A stretch of DNA of 5,133 bases from Bacillaceae bacterium (GTDB lineage: Bacteria; Bacillota; Bacilli; Bacillales; Amphibacillaceae): positions 1 to 5,133 of the forward strand of contig JASLIE010000018.1 of NCBI GenBank assembly GCA_030152985.1, written 5' to 3'. The position numbers and the translations under genes are program-made. Below are positions 1-5,133 of this stretch, piece after piece. Every line of letters starts with the position of its first letter. Position 1 is the first letter of the stretch. The notes under the pieces were generated by a model, which was given only the letters and a program-made list of their open reading frames with translations, was not told the origin of the DNA and made no database searches.

Positions 1-44
1 AGTTGTAAAGGTCGACCAGATTCAGTCTTGCAGTCAGATGACAT
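1..44 (-). CDS. prs: N-terminal start of a gene downstream of glmU, probably ribose-phosphate pyrophosphokinase (partial)
   Basis: An ATG at 44..42 opens a frame that runs off the left edge with no stop. It reads MSSDCKTESGRPLQL, the last Leu coming from a CT- codon that is always Leu. A strong Shine-Dalgarno (GGAGGA, 57..52) lies 7 nt upstream, which supports a real start. The gene begins 20 bp after the glmU stop. In Bacillus and Staphylococcus the gene directly after glmU is prs, whose product makes PRPP from ribose 5-phosphate and ATP in the cytoplasm for nucleotide, His and Trp synthesis. Bacterial Prs proteins commonly begin with a variable tail followed by a Lys/Leu-rich strand leading to a FSLNSN-like motif, and the PLQL seen here could be the start of that strand. 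The identification is inferred from gene order, because too few residues are visible for homology. Co-transcription with glmU is likely because no terminator separates them. Confidence 0.5.
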   Translation of the reverse strand, partial: MSSDCKTESGRPLQ

Positions 45-51
45 AGGTAAG

Positions 52-57
52 TCCTCC
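52..57 (-). promoter_or_regulatory. Ribosome binding site of the gene after glmU
   Basis: The minus strand reads GGAGGA with 7 nt to the ATG at 44..42. This is near-perfect anti-16S complementarity at ideal spacing. It is the main evidence that the edge-truncated frame is a genuine gene. Confidence 0.75.
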
Positions 58-64
58 AATAAAA

Positions 65-1435
65 TTATTTTTTATTTATAAGTTTTTTTACATAACCTTC
101 TTTATTTACTTGTTTACCCCGAGCAATGGCGAGCGCATCCCCTGGAACATCTTGATTAATCGTTGATCCAGCTGCAACGAAGGCCCCCTTACCGACTTTG
201 ACCGGAGCAACTAAGTTAGAGTTACAACCAATGAATGAATCAGACTCAATGATTGTTTCATGCTTCCTTACCCCGTCGTAATTCACTGTGATTGAACCAC
301 AACCGACGTTTACATTATCACCTAAGGTCGCATCTCCTAAATAGGATAAGTGAGATACTTTTGTATCAGCACCTAAAGTTGACTTCTTAATTTCAACAAA
401 GTTACCTACTTTAACATCATTACCGATCCTTGATTCCGGACGGATTTGTGCAAAAGGACCAACCTCAACACGAGATCCGACTGAACTGTCAGTAATGACA
501 CTTTGACGAACCTTTGTTGCTTCACCAACATAAGCGTTTGTAATTTCTGAGTTTGGACCAATGATTGCATCTGCTTTAATTTCTGTTTGTCCTAGAAGCA
601 TTGTCCCTGGGTAAATCGTAACATCTGAATCAATCTTTACATCCGGACCAATATAAGTATTTTCTATATCTGTTATTGTCACACCGTTACGTAAGTGTGC
701 TTTATTTATTCTACGTTTCATAATGCTTTCAGCTTCTGCAAGTGCGACACGGTCATTTATACCGAGTGACTCTTCTGCATCTGCCATTTTATAAGCACTT
801 ATTTTTTCTGCTTCATTTTTTAAAATTTCAACGACATCTGGTAAATAGTACTCCCCTTGCGCGTTATCATTATCTACATTCTCTAGCGCTTTAAAGAGTG
901 CTTCATTATCAAAACAATATGTACCTGTATTAATTTCATTTACTAAAAGTTCTTCTTCGTTTGCATCTTTGTGTTCAACAATACGACTGACATCGCCTGC
1001 CTCATCACGAATGACACGCCCATATCCTGTCGGGTCAGTGACATCCGTCGTCAGTACAGTCGCTTTTGATTGTGTTGATTCATGGTAGTCAAAAAGTGCT
1101 TGATATGTTTCTTGTCGAATCAGTGGTGTGTCGCCACAAACAACAATTGTCGTTCCCTTTTTTCCCTTTAATAACTCGTCTGCTTGCATCACTGCGTGTG
1201 CTGTTCCGAGTTGTTCTGCTTGAATGACAAATTTACTTTGGTCGCCAACTTCCTTACTTACCTTTTCTGCACCATGACCAACAACCGTCACAAGCTCATC
1301 TAAATTTGTTGGTTGGAGTGCCTCAATCACATACTGAATCATTGGACGCCCTAAAATTGGATGAAGTACTTTATACAACTTCGACTTCATACGGGTGCCT
1401 TGACCAGCTGCTAGTATGACAGCATAACGCTTCAT
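65..1435 (-). CDS. glmU: Bifunctional UDP-N-acetylglucosamine pyrophosphorylase / glucosamine-1-phosphate N-acetyltransferase GlmU
   Basis: This cytoplasmic enzyme acetylates glucosamine-1-phosphate with acetyl-CoA, then couples the product to UTP to give UDP-GlcNAc, the precursor of peptidoglycan and wall teichoic acid linkage units. At 456 aa it is a normal full length. Residues 1 to about 230 form the nucleotidyltransferase fold. They carry the [11 protein letters not shown] loop (8-18) followed by KVLH (22-25), QLGTAHA (75-81), GDTPL with the metal-binding Asp102, VEHKDA (153-158), the NTG at 168-170, and Asn228 in GINDR. From about 250 onward there are left-handed beta-helix hexapeptide repeats. 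The acetyltransferase residues are present: Arg332, Lys350/351, His362 in SHLSY, Asn385-Tyr386 in NYDG, and AAGST at 421-425. The sequence closely resembles B. subtilis GlmU as remembered, including Tyr21, where many homologues have Pro. The ATG at 1435 has GGAGGA 9 nt upstream. It has its own promoter, lies after a strong terminator, and is probably co-transcribed with the next gene. Confidence 0.98.
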   Translation of the reverse strand: MKRYAVILAAGQGTRMKSKLYKVLHPILGRPMIQYVIEALQPTNLDELVTVVGHGAEKVSKEVGDQSKFVIQAEQLGTAHAVMQADELLKGKKGTTIVVCGDTPLIRQETYQALFDYHESTQSKATVLTTDVTDPTGYGRVIRDEAGDVSRIVEHKDANEEELLVNEINTGTYCFDNEALFKALENVDNDNAQGEYYLPDVVEILKNEAEKISAYKMADAEESLGINDRVALAEAESIMKRRINKAHLRNGVTITDIENTYIGPDVKIDSDVTIYPGTMLLGQTEIKADAIIGPNSEITNAYVGEATKVRQSVITDSSVGSRVEVGPFAQIRPESRIGNDVKVGNFVEIKKSTLGADTKVSHLSYLGDATLGDNVNVGCGSITVNYDGVRKHETIIESDSFIGCNSNLVAPVKVGKGAFVAAGSTINQDVPGDALAIARGKQVNKEGYVKKLINKK

Positions 1436-1473
1436 AATAAAGTTTCCTCCATTTCCGTAATATCCATTATAAG

Positions 1474-1502
1474 ATAATAACGTAAATACCTATAAATTTC
1501 AA
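1474..1502 (-). promoter_or_regulatory. Predicted sigma-A promoter of glmU
   Basis: On the minus strand, TTGAAA (1502..1497) and TATTAT (1479..1474) are separated by exactly 17 bp, each one base from the sigma-A consensus. The predicted start is near 1467, giving a leader of about 30 nt before the glmU ATG. A second -10-like hexamer, TATAAT (1471..1466), overlaps just downstream but has no good -35. The site lies after the upstream gene's terminator, so glmU (and probably prs) can be transcribed independently. Confidence 0.72.
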
Positions 1503-1583
1503 TAGAAATCAACTAATAATCTCTTCTTTTTCTCACTCTTTTCCAGACTTATTTAAAAAAAGTCAGATAGAAACATCCTCTTT

Positions 1584-1611
1584 ATTTTACCACATTTACC
1601 TAACTTTTAAA
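1584..1611 (-). promoter_or_regulatory. Possible second, upstream promoter of glmU (extended -10 type)
   Basis: The minus strand shows TGG followed by TAAAAT (1589..1584), an extended -10 element, with a weak TTTAAA (1611..1606) 16 bp upstream. If used, it would give a leader of roughly 140 nt before glmU. The surrounding DNA is very AT-rich, so a chance match is possible. Confidence 0.35.
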
Positions 1612-1640
1612 TTATATTTTCAAACAAATTAAGACATTTT

Positions 1641-1675
1641 AAGAAAAACCCCCCTTAACTAAATGTTAAGGGGGG
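1641..1675 (-). terminator. Rho-independent terminator after the UPF0182 gene
   Basis: Perfect 11-bp inverted repeat CCCCCCTTAAC / GTTAAGGGGGG (1649-1659 and 1665-1675) with a 5-nt loop. On the minus strand the stem is followed by TTTTTCTT. It begins 5 nt after the TAG stop of the UPF0182 reading frame. There is no T-run on the plus-strand side, so it acts toward glmU. It insulates glmU from upstream transcription. Confidence 0.95.
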
Positions 1676-1680
1676 AGAAT

Positions 1681-3345
1681 CTATTTACTTTCTTCTAAAA
1701 GAGCTTCAATTTCTGCCATTTTTTCGCCTGCTTTCACCCAATCACCATCTAATGTTGCTTGACGATATTCTTCAAATACTTTTGCAAGATCTGTTAGGGC
1801 TTCTTCTGCATTTAAAATTGGGCTTTCTACTTCTTTATCTTCTGTCTTTCCGTCTGTTTCATTTGATGCTTTTTCATCTTTTGGCTTTTCTTTTCCATTG
1901 ATTAACTCAAGCATCTTCTCAAGCGATTTATCAAAGGTCTCTTCCATGACTATATGGTCTTCATAAGCCATCACAACCTGCTTAACTTCCGGTAGAGAAG
2001 ATTCATTTGAAGACTCAATATAAACCGGTTCAACATAGAGTACAGTGTCTTCAATTGGAATAACTAACAAGTTTCCACGAATCACTTCTGAACCACCTTG
2101 TGACCATAGATTTAACTGTTGTGAAATGACGCTATCTTGGTTAATTCGGTTTTCTATTTGTTGAGGACCATAAACGTTTTTCTGTTTAGGGAACTTATAA
2201 ACAAACATCTCACCGTAATTATCTCCATCATTTCTGACGCCCATCCAAGATATCATATTCTGACGTTTTTTCGGTGTATAAGGCATCATCAAAACAAATT
2301 CTTCTGATTCGCTCTCATCAAGTTTCATCGTAACATAGTAAGGATTCATTTCAATATCTTTATTAAAGTACTTTTCTGTCGGGAACTGCCAGTAATCTTC
2401 CCTATTATAGAAAACTTCTAAGTTTGACATATGGTAGGTCCCATACATTTTAGCCTGAACCTTAAACAAAACTTCTGGATATCTAAAGTGTGACTTGATG
2501 TCTTCTGGTACATCATGTGTTAATAAGCCGGGCAACATCTTATCATAGGTTTTAAGTAAAGGATCTTCTGGATCTGAAACATAAAAATCAACCTTACCTG
2601 TATAGGCGTCAACTGCGACTTTTACCGAGTTCCTTAAATAGTTTTCGCGTCCTTGATGTGCTTCTGAATAAGGATATCTTTCTGCTTTTACATAGGCATC
2701 AATTAACCATACAAGACTTCCGTCATCTCTGATGACAATATATGGATCTGTATCATAATCAAAGAAAGGAGCAATCCGATTGATTCGATCTTTAATGTTA
2801 CGTGTATCTAGAAGCTGACTTTCTTTTGTTAATTGATCCGAAACAAGCATTCTAAAGGAACCTTCACTTAAAGCAAACAACCATTTTTTATAACCAGTTA
2901 ATGGAATACCTGCATCTTTTGCTTCATAACGGTTTGTTTCATTTTCTTCACCTGTTGGGTAGTCAAATTCATCAACTTTAGAATTAACAATAACATTAGG
3001 ATAAGGTTCTTCTCCAAAGTAAATCTGCGGACGCTTAATATCTAAGACCCCTTCTGACGGGACGTTTTTCATTAAATATTCAGGCTGGCCTTGTTTGGTT
3101 ACCTTATTCACATGACTCATCGCAACGCCATATCCGTGTGTGTAACGTAACTTTTTATTGACCCAGGTTTGTGCTTGATCTGGTAGATCTTCTGTACTTA
3201 ATTCACGAGCCCCGATAAAGACTTGTTCATAGTTACCATCAATCTCATAACGATCAATATCCATATCGTTGAATTTATAGTAGGTTCTAAAGGTTTGTAA
3301 TTGATTATAAATATCAAGAAGTGGACGTGAGTCATTTAAACGCAC
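1681..3345 (-). CDS. UPF0182 protein, C-terminal soluble domain half (554 aa, downstream of premature stop)
   Basis: This part carries the conserved large domain of the family: DRYEIDG (31-37), YTHGYG (68-73), INRIAPFFDYDTDPYIVI (188-205), NYLRNSVKVAVDAYTG (235-250), HFRYPEVLF (286-294), EFVLMMPYTPKKRQNM (349-364), YGPQQIENRINQD (392-404), LWSQGGSEVIRGNLLVIPIE (413-432) and VLYVEPVYI (435-443). A charged, low-complexity Lys/Glu/Asp linker (484-507) leads to two C-terminal amphipathic helices, as in full-length relatives. The nominal GTG start at 3345 has no Shine-Dalgarno and there is no signal peptide. This half is therefore unlikely to be translated or exported efficiently by itself and is better read as the 3' part of one broken or misread gene. 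Its frame is fully open for 554 codons, so any inactivation must be recent. Confidence 0.75.
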   Translation of the reverse strand: MRLNDSRPLLDIYNQLQTFRTYYKFNDMDIDRYEIDGNYEQVFIGARELSTEDLPDQAQTWVNKKLRYTHGYGVAMSHVNKVTKQGQPEYLMKNVPSEGVLDIKRPQIYFGEEPYPNVIVNSKVDEFDYPTGEENETNRYEAKDAGIPLTGYKKWLFALSEGSFRMLVSDQLTKESQLLDTRNIKDRINRIAPFFDYDTDPYIVIRDDGSLVWLIDAYVKAERYPYSEAHQGRENYLRNSVKVAVDAYTGKVDFYVSDPEDPLLKTYDKMLPGLLTHDVPEDIKSHFRYPEVLFKVQAKMYGTYHMSNLEVFYNREDYWQFPTEKYFNKDIEMNPYYVTMKLDESESEEFVLMMPYTPKKRQNMISWMGVRNDGDNYGEMFVYKFPKQKNVYGPQQIENRINQDSVISQQLNLWSQGGSEVIRGNLLVIPIEDTVLYVEPVYIESSNESSLPEVKQVVMAYEDHIVMEETFDKSLEKMLELINGKEKPKDEKASNETDGKTEDKEVESPILNAEEALTDLAKVFEEYRQATLDGDWVKAGEKMAEIEALLEESK

Positions 3346-3357
3346 GTTATTTAAAGT

Positions 3358-4425
3358 TTATTCATTTCTTTCAATCATTGCTTCATCAAGGGTTGCATTG
3401 CCTGGATTTTCTTTTTCAACAATCGAATCTAAGTCATAAGCAGCCCGTGTAAAGTCTAAATTATGCTGGAGAAACTCTTCCTCTTTAGCAAATTCGTTTG
3501 GTGATACAACAAAGCTCTGTACAGCTATCGAGGCAAGGACACTAAGCAAAAACAAACCAAGATAGAGTGCAACCGGTTTAATAGTCTGCGCAACACGTCC
3601 TCGCATTAAAAGACTAAATAACCACACAGCCGCAATAATCGCTGCTCCTGCCAAGATATAAGCCTTTGGTACATTTACAAGCTTATCTGTATAACTTAAA
3701 CCATGAACGACACTTTTTTGAAATAAGTTCACATGATCGGTCAAAAGTAAGTCATAGCGTCCGAGATAGTGAACAAGTGCAAGCAAAATACCTGTTGCTG
3801 CAAATGTTGTTCCTAGATGGATTTGTGCTGAACGATTCATTCGGTACATATGGAAAACAGAATAGGCAACAAGTTGAATAATTAAAAGAAAAATCGTTAA
3901 GTTCAATAGTGTATAAACAATAAACTGAATAAAAGGGAGTTCAAAAATATAAAAAGAAACATCTTTGTTAAAAAACGGATCTACTTTATCAAAGGATGTA
4001 CTATTTATAAACTTTAAAGCAGGTTCCCAACCAATTCCTTGAACAATACTACTTCCAATTAACCCTACAATCACTGAAATAATACCGATTGCAAGTCTCA
4101 TTACCTTATTACTTTTAATAAAGTTTGGAAGTTGATTTGAATGAAAGTGCTTCATATAAGAACGCCTAATCCAGGCAAGTGTCACATACATAAAAACAAA
4201 GAAAAGTATAAAACCAACTACACCTAGACTCACCTTGCTTAATAAGATCTTTGTATAAACAGATTCAAAGCCAACTGAACCCATCCAAACATATTCCCTT
4301 AATATTTGGTAGCCAAAAATAAGTAAAATAACTGCTAAAACAAGTGCAACAAAACCACCACTAATCCGTTTTGTGCCACGTTTAAACGCTTCAAAGCGCT
4401 CATTTATCACTGTTTGTCTATCCAC
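3358..4425 (-). CDS. UPF0182 protein, N-terminal membrane half (355 aa, ends at premature stop)
   Basis: Seven hydrophobic segments can be read at about residues 22-42, 60-86, 109-130, 164-190, 204-221, 255-274 and 284-307. The family-typical DPFFNKDVSFYIFELPF stretch (149-165) lies between segments 3 and 4, and GRYDLLLTDH (222-231) follows segment 5. After segment 7, VSPNEFAKEEEFLQHNLDFT (307-326) matches the family linker to the large second domain. The frame then ends at TAA (3360..3358). The start is GTG at 4425, with AGGAGG (4438..4433) 7 nt upstream. An overlapping out-of-frame ATG at 4427 leads to only six codons. The product alone would be a membrane bundle without its main domain. 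The annotation as a family member is firm; whether this truncated protein accumulates is unknown. Confidence 0.8.
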   Translation of the reverse strand: MDRQTVINERFEAFKRGTKRISGGFVALVLAVILLIFGYQILREYVWMGSVGFESVYTKILLSKVSLGVVGFILFFVFMYVTLAWIRRSYMKHFHSNQLPNFIKSNKVMRLAIGIISVIVGLIGSSIVQGIGWEPALKFINSTSFDKVDPFFNKDVSFYIFELPFIQFIVYTLLNLTIFLLIIQLVAYSVFHMYRMNRSAQIHLGTTFAATGILLALVHYLGRYDLLLTDHVNLFQKSVVHGLSYTDKLVNVPKAYILAGAAIIAAVWLFSLLMRGRVAQTIKPVALYLGLFLLSVLASIAVQSFVVSPNEFAKEEEFLQHNLDFTRAAYDLDSIVEKENPGNATLDEAMIERNE

Positions 4426-4432
4426 ATTCTAG

Positions 4433-4438
4433 CCTCCT
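4433..4438 (-). promoter_or_regulatory. Ribosome binding site deciding the GTG start of the UPF0182 gene
   Basis: AGGAGG on the minus strand lies 7 nt before GTG (4425..4423) and 5 nt before an overlapping ATG (4427..4425). Only the GTG frame is long and matches the family; the ATG frame stops after six codons. The two starts share one base in ATGTG. Confidence 0.75.
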
Positions 4439-4451
4439 CATTTATATCTCT

Positions 4452-4460
4452 ATCATAACA
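4452..4460 (-). promoter_or_regulatory. Possible extended -10 promoter of the UPF0182 gene
   Basis: The minus strand reads TGT followed by TATGAT (4457..4452), an extended -10 element one base from consensus. No good -35 lies at 16-18 bp. The predicted start near 4445 gives a leader of about 20 nt that ends in the AGGAGG ribosome binding site. A promoter is expected here because the veg terminator lies immediately upstream. Confidence 0.45.
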
Positions 4461-4479
4461 GATTCATCCTAAAAATTCT

Positions 4480-4495
4480 TTTATCTAAAGATAAA
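4480..4495 (-). promoter_or_regulatory. 16-bp palindrome upstream of the UPF0182 gene, possible operator
   Basis: TTTATCTTTAGATAAA on the minus strand has perfect 7-bp arms around a 2-bp centre. It lies just past the T-run of the veg terminator and about 22 bp upstream of the putative -10, so it would partly cover the -35 region. The loop is too short for a stable RNA hairpin, so a dimeric repressor or activator site is a more natural reading. No regulator can be named. In AT-rich DNA some such palindromes occur by chance. Confidence 0.3.
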
Positions 4496-4531
4496 AAAAG
4501 TCATCCGAAGTATGATTTTCGAATGACTTTT
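4489..4531 (-). terminator. Rho-independent terminator after veg
   Basis: In the minus-strand transcript, AAAAGUCAUUCGAA (4531..4518) pairs with UUCGGAUGACUUUU (4509..4496) across an 8-nt loop. All 14 positions pair if one U-G wobble is allowed, and the stem runs into a seven-base U-run. On the plus strand the same position is a C-A mismatch, so the element is optimised for minus-strand termination. It starts 23 nt after the veg stop. Confidence 0.92.
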
Positions 4532-4554
4532 CTTATATACAAACAAAGAGCCCA

Positions 4555-4812
4555 TTACTCTGCTGCAACTTTACTCTTTTCATCTAAAAAATTAATTTCC
4601 ACTGCCTCTGTTAACACATCAGCATAACTGTATGAAACACGTTCAAACGCATTTTCATCTTGGTCTAAATCTACAACGAAAACAGATGGATATGTTTCTG
4701 CAAGTACACCAGAACGGACAACCGTTTTCCGACGTCCACCATTAGCAGTTAGCTTGATACGTTTTCCAATACGATCTTCTAGCCCTTGTTTAATTTCCAT
4801 TAAAGTTTTCAC
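4555..4812 (-). CDS. veg: Veg family protein (biofilm-associated regulator)
   Basis: This is a small cytoplasmic protein of 85 aa, matching the family length (86 aa in B. subtilis). The diagnostic core is intact: [15 protein letters not shown] (16-30), [20 protein letters not shown] (33-52) and [14 protein letters not shown] (56-69). In B. subtilis Veg promotes biofilm matrix gene expression, apparently by opposing the SinR repressor, but its molecular mechanism is unsettled. Whether it does the same here is inference, since no sinR or matrix genes are visible. The frame starts with GTG at 4812, preceded by GAGGTGG with 7 nt spacing. A Met at codon 5 is a possible alternative start, but the GTG start fits the RBS and the family N-terminus (KTL..IK) better. 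It lies downstream of rsmA as in other Bacillales, has two strong promoters and its own terminator, and so is likely a highly expressed monocistronic unit. Confidence 0.97.
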   Translation of the reverse strand: MKTLMEIKQGLEDRIGKRIKLTANGGRRKTVVRSGVLAETYPSVFVVDLDQDENAFERVSYSYADVLTEAVEINFLDEKSKVAAE

Positions 4813-4837
4813 TAGAAATCCACCTCACTATGTAGTA

Positions 4838-4866
4838 AGTATATCACAAAGGTAGTTATTCGTCAA
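4838..4866 (-). promoter_or_regulatory. Proximal sigma-A promoter of veg (P2)
   Basis: TTGACG (4866..4861) and TATACT (4843..4838) on the minus strand are separated by 17 bp, with a TGA extended -10 element directly before the -10. The predicted start near 4831 leaves a leader of about 20 nt containing the GAGGTGG ribosome binding site. Confidence 0.8.
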
Positions 4867-4876
4867 ATAATCCATC

Positions 4877-4905
4877 ATTATAGCAAGCTAAAAGAAGAGA
4901 GTCAA
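4877..4905 (-). promoter_or_regulatory. Distal, near-consensus sigma-A promoter of veg (P1)
   Basis: TTGACT (4905..4900) and TATAAT (4882..4877) on the minus strand are separated by exactly 17 bp, a single mismatch from consensus. The veg promoter of B. subtilis is known as one of its strongest vegetative promoters, and this one looks equally strong. The predicted start near 4870 lies just ahead of the P2 -35 box. Confidence 0.9.
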
Positions 4906-4909
4906 CTCT
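4898..4909 (-). promoter_or_regulatory. Short inverted repeat over the veg P1 -35 box
   Basis: Five-base arms AGAGT and ACTCT flank a 2-bp centre and cover the whole -35 hexamer of P1. A protein bound here would block P1 but not P2. The arms are short and chance is a serious alternative. Confidence 0.2.
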
Positions 4910-4920
4910 TGTAAACTATC

Positions 4921-4932
4921 TGTAAATTTACA
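4921..4932 (-). promoter_or_regulatory. Perfect 12-bp palindrome upstream of veg P1
   Basis: TGTAAATTTACA is a perfect palindrome lying 3 nt after the rsmA stop and 15 bp upstream of the P1 -35 box, a position typical of an activator site or UP-like element. It resembles a CcpA cre half-site pair (TGTAAA/TTTACA) but lacks the central bases of a canonical 14-bp cre, so no regulator is assigned. It is too short, and lacks a T-run, to be a terminator for rsmA. Confidence 0.3.
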
Positions 4933-4935
4933 CTT

Positions 4936-5133
4936 TTAAATTTCTTTTTTAGATTGATTAAAACAATCTGAGAGTCTTGCAAATTCAACTAAATCTAAAG
5001 ATTCACCACGACGACCCGGATCAATTTCCGCCTTAAGTAAAATTGATTTTACACACTCTTTTTCATAGACTTTTTTAAAATGACTACTTAAATTATTTAA
5101 AATTGTTTTTCTCCGATGAACAAAACTTGCACG
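4936..5133 (-). CDS. rsmA: 16S rRNA (adenine(1518)-N(6)/adenine(1519)-N(6))-dimethyltransferase RsmA/KsgA, C-terminal part
   Basis: The frame enters from the right edge and gives 65 codons ending at TAA (4938..4936). It matches the C-terminal helical domain of RsmA: FVHRRKTILNNLSSHF near the start and IDPGRRGESLDLVEFARLSD near the end, both diagnostic for the family. The enzyme uses S-adenosylmethionine to dimethylate two adjacent adenines in helix 45 of 16S rRNA during late 30S assembly; its loss gives kasugamycin resistance. The SAM-binding Rossmann domain and the start lie outside the window. In Bacillales rsmA commonly precedes veg, as here. No terminator is visible before the veg promoters, so some readthrough into veg is plausible. 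Confidence 0.95.
   Translation of the reverse strand, partial: RASFVHRRKTILNNLSSHFKKVYEKECVKSILLKAEIDPGRRGESLDLVEFARLSDCFNQSKKEI

Larger units (their letters stand above)
1681..4425 (-). pseudogene. UPF0182 (COG1615) family membrane protein gene interrupted by one in-frame stop codon
   Basis: The two reading frames 4425..3358 and 3345..1681 lie in the same frame, separated only by a TAA (3360..3358) and four sense codons (T-L-N-N). Read through, they give a 914-position protein, the length expected of UPF0182 proteins (about 900 aa or more in Bacillota and Actinobacteria). The join is colinear with the family: the hydrophobic half ends in the HNLDFTRAAYDLD motif, and the second half opens with RLNDSRPLLDIYNQLQ, a segment that follows the first in intact homologues. 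The stop sits at residue 356 and differs by one base from CAA (Gln) or GAA (Glu). The family has seven N-terminal membrane helices and a large, probably extracytoplasmic, domain. Its biochemical function is unknown. The gene starts with GTG behind a strong AGGAGG and ends at a strong terminator, so it appears monocistronic. The stop could be a real inactivating mutation, a sequencing error, or, less likely, a readthrough site. Confidence 0.85.

Noticed and set aside
1538..1570. Possible hairpin with GACTT/AAGTC arms in the glmU upstream region
   Set aside because: Only five continuous pairs, AT-rich flanks and mismatches beyond. It is too weak to call a terminator or riboswitch.
1557..1581. 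Seven-codon minus-strand mini-frame starting ATG TTT CTA in the glmU upstream region, as a possible leader peptide
   Set aside because: The GAGG before it directly abuts the ATG, leaving no spacing for initiation, and no attenuator hairpin follows. It is most likely chance.
3340..3360. Stop-codon reassignment (TAA read as an amino acid) as an explanation for the split gene
   Set aside because: glmU, veg and rsmA in the same window all end properly at TAA at the expected family lengths, so TAA is a normal stop in this genome.
3340..3366. Programmed frameshift between the two UPF0182 halves
   Set aside because: The halves are in the same frame, so no frame change is needed; only the stop codon separates them.
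3666..3881. Plus-strand open frame of 71 codons
   Set aside because: It lies wholly antisense to the membrane segments of the UPF0182 gene, has no credible ribosome binding site and no recognisable domain. It is a shadow of the real coding strand.
4921..4932. Terminator for rsmA
   Set aside because: The palindrome has no loop and no T-run follows on the minus strand, so it cannot work as an intrinsic terminator.

Overview
The window is a stretch of an AT-rich, low-GC Gram-positive (Bacillota) chromosome. All recognised genes lie on the minus strand, so transcription runs from the high-coordinate end to the low-coordinate end. The GlmU and Veg proteins look closest to those of Bacillales such as Bacillus and Staphylococcus. 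No yabG lies between rsmA and veg, and no sspF lies after veg, as they do in Bacillus subtilis. This hints at a non-sporulating member of the order, possibly Staphylococcaceae-like, but the genus cannot be named from the sequence alone.

In transcription order the layout is as follows. (1) The last 65 codons of rsmA/ksgA (16S rRNA dimethyladenosine transferase) enter from the right edge. (2) A short gap holds two tandem, near-consensus sigma-A promoters and two small palindromes, followed by veg and a strong intrinsic terminator. (3) Next is a UPF0182/COG1615 family gene encoding a large membrane protein: seven transmembrane segments, then a big domain probably outside the membrane. It is interrupted by one in-frame TAA at 3360..3358, so it appears as a 355-aa membrane half and a 554-aa soluble half in the same frame. 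A strong GC-rich terminator follows. (4) About 245 bp of non-coding sequence carries a good sigma-A promoter, then glmU, complete and with its key residues intact. (5) The start of another gene runs off the left edge. It has a good ribosome binding site 20 bp after glmU and is probably prs, judged mainly by its position.

glmU makes UDP-GlcNAc for the cell wall. prs, if that is what follows, makes PRPP, and rsmA matures the ribosome. Veg is a small conserved regulator linked to biofilm formation in B. subtilis. This is a conserved housekeeping neighbourhood, but the ispE-purR-ridA(yabJ)-spoVG block usually found between veg and glmU is absent, and the UPF0182 gene sits there instead.

The observation most worth following up is the single internal stop in an otherwise intact UPF0182 gene. 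I found no mobile elements, CRISPR arrays, tRNAs, rRNAs or defence genes, and no convincing new system.
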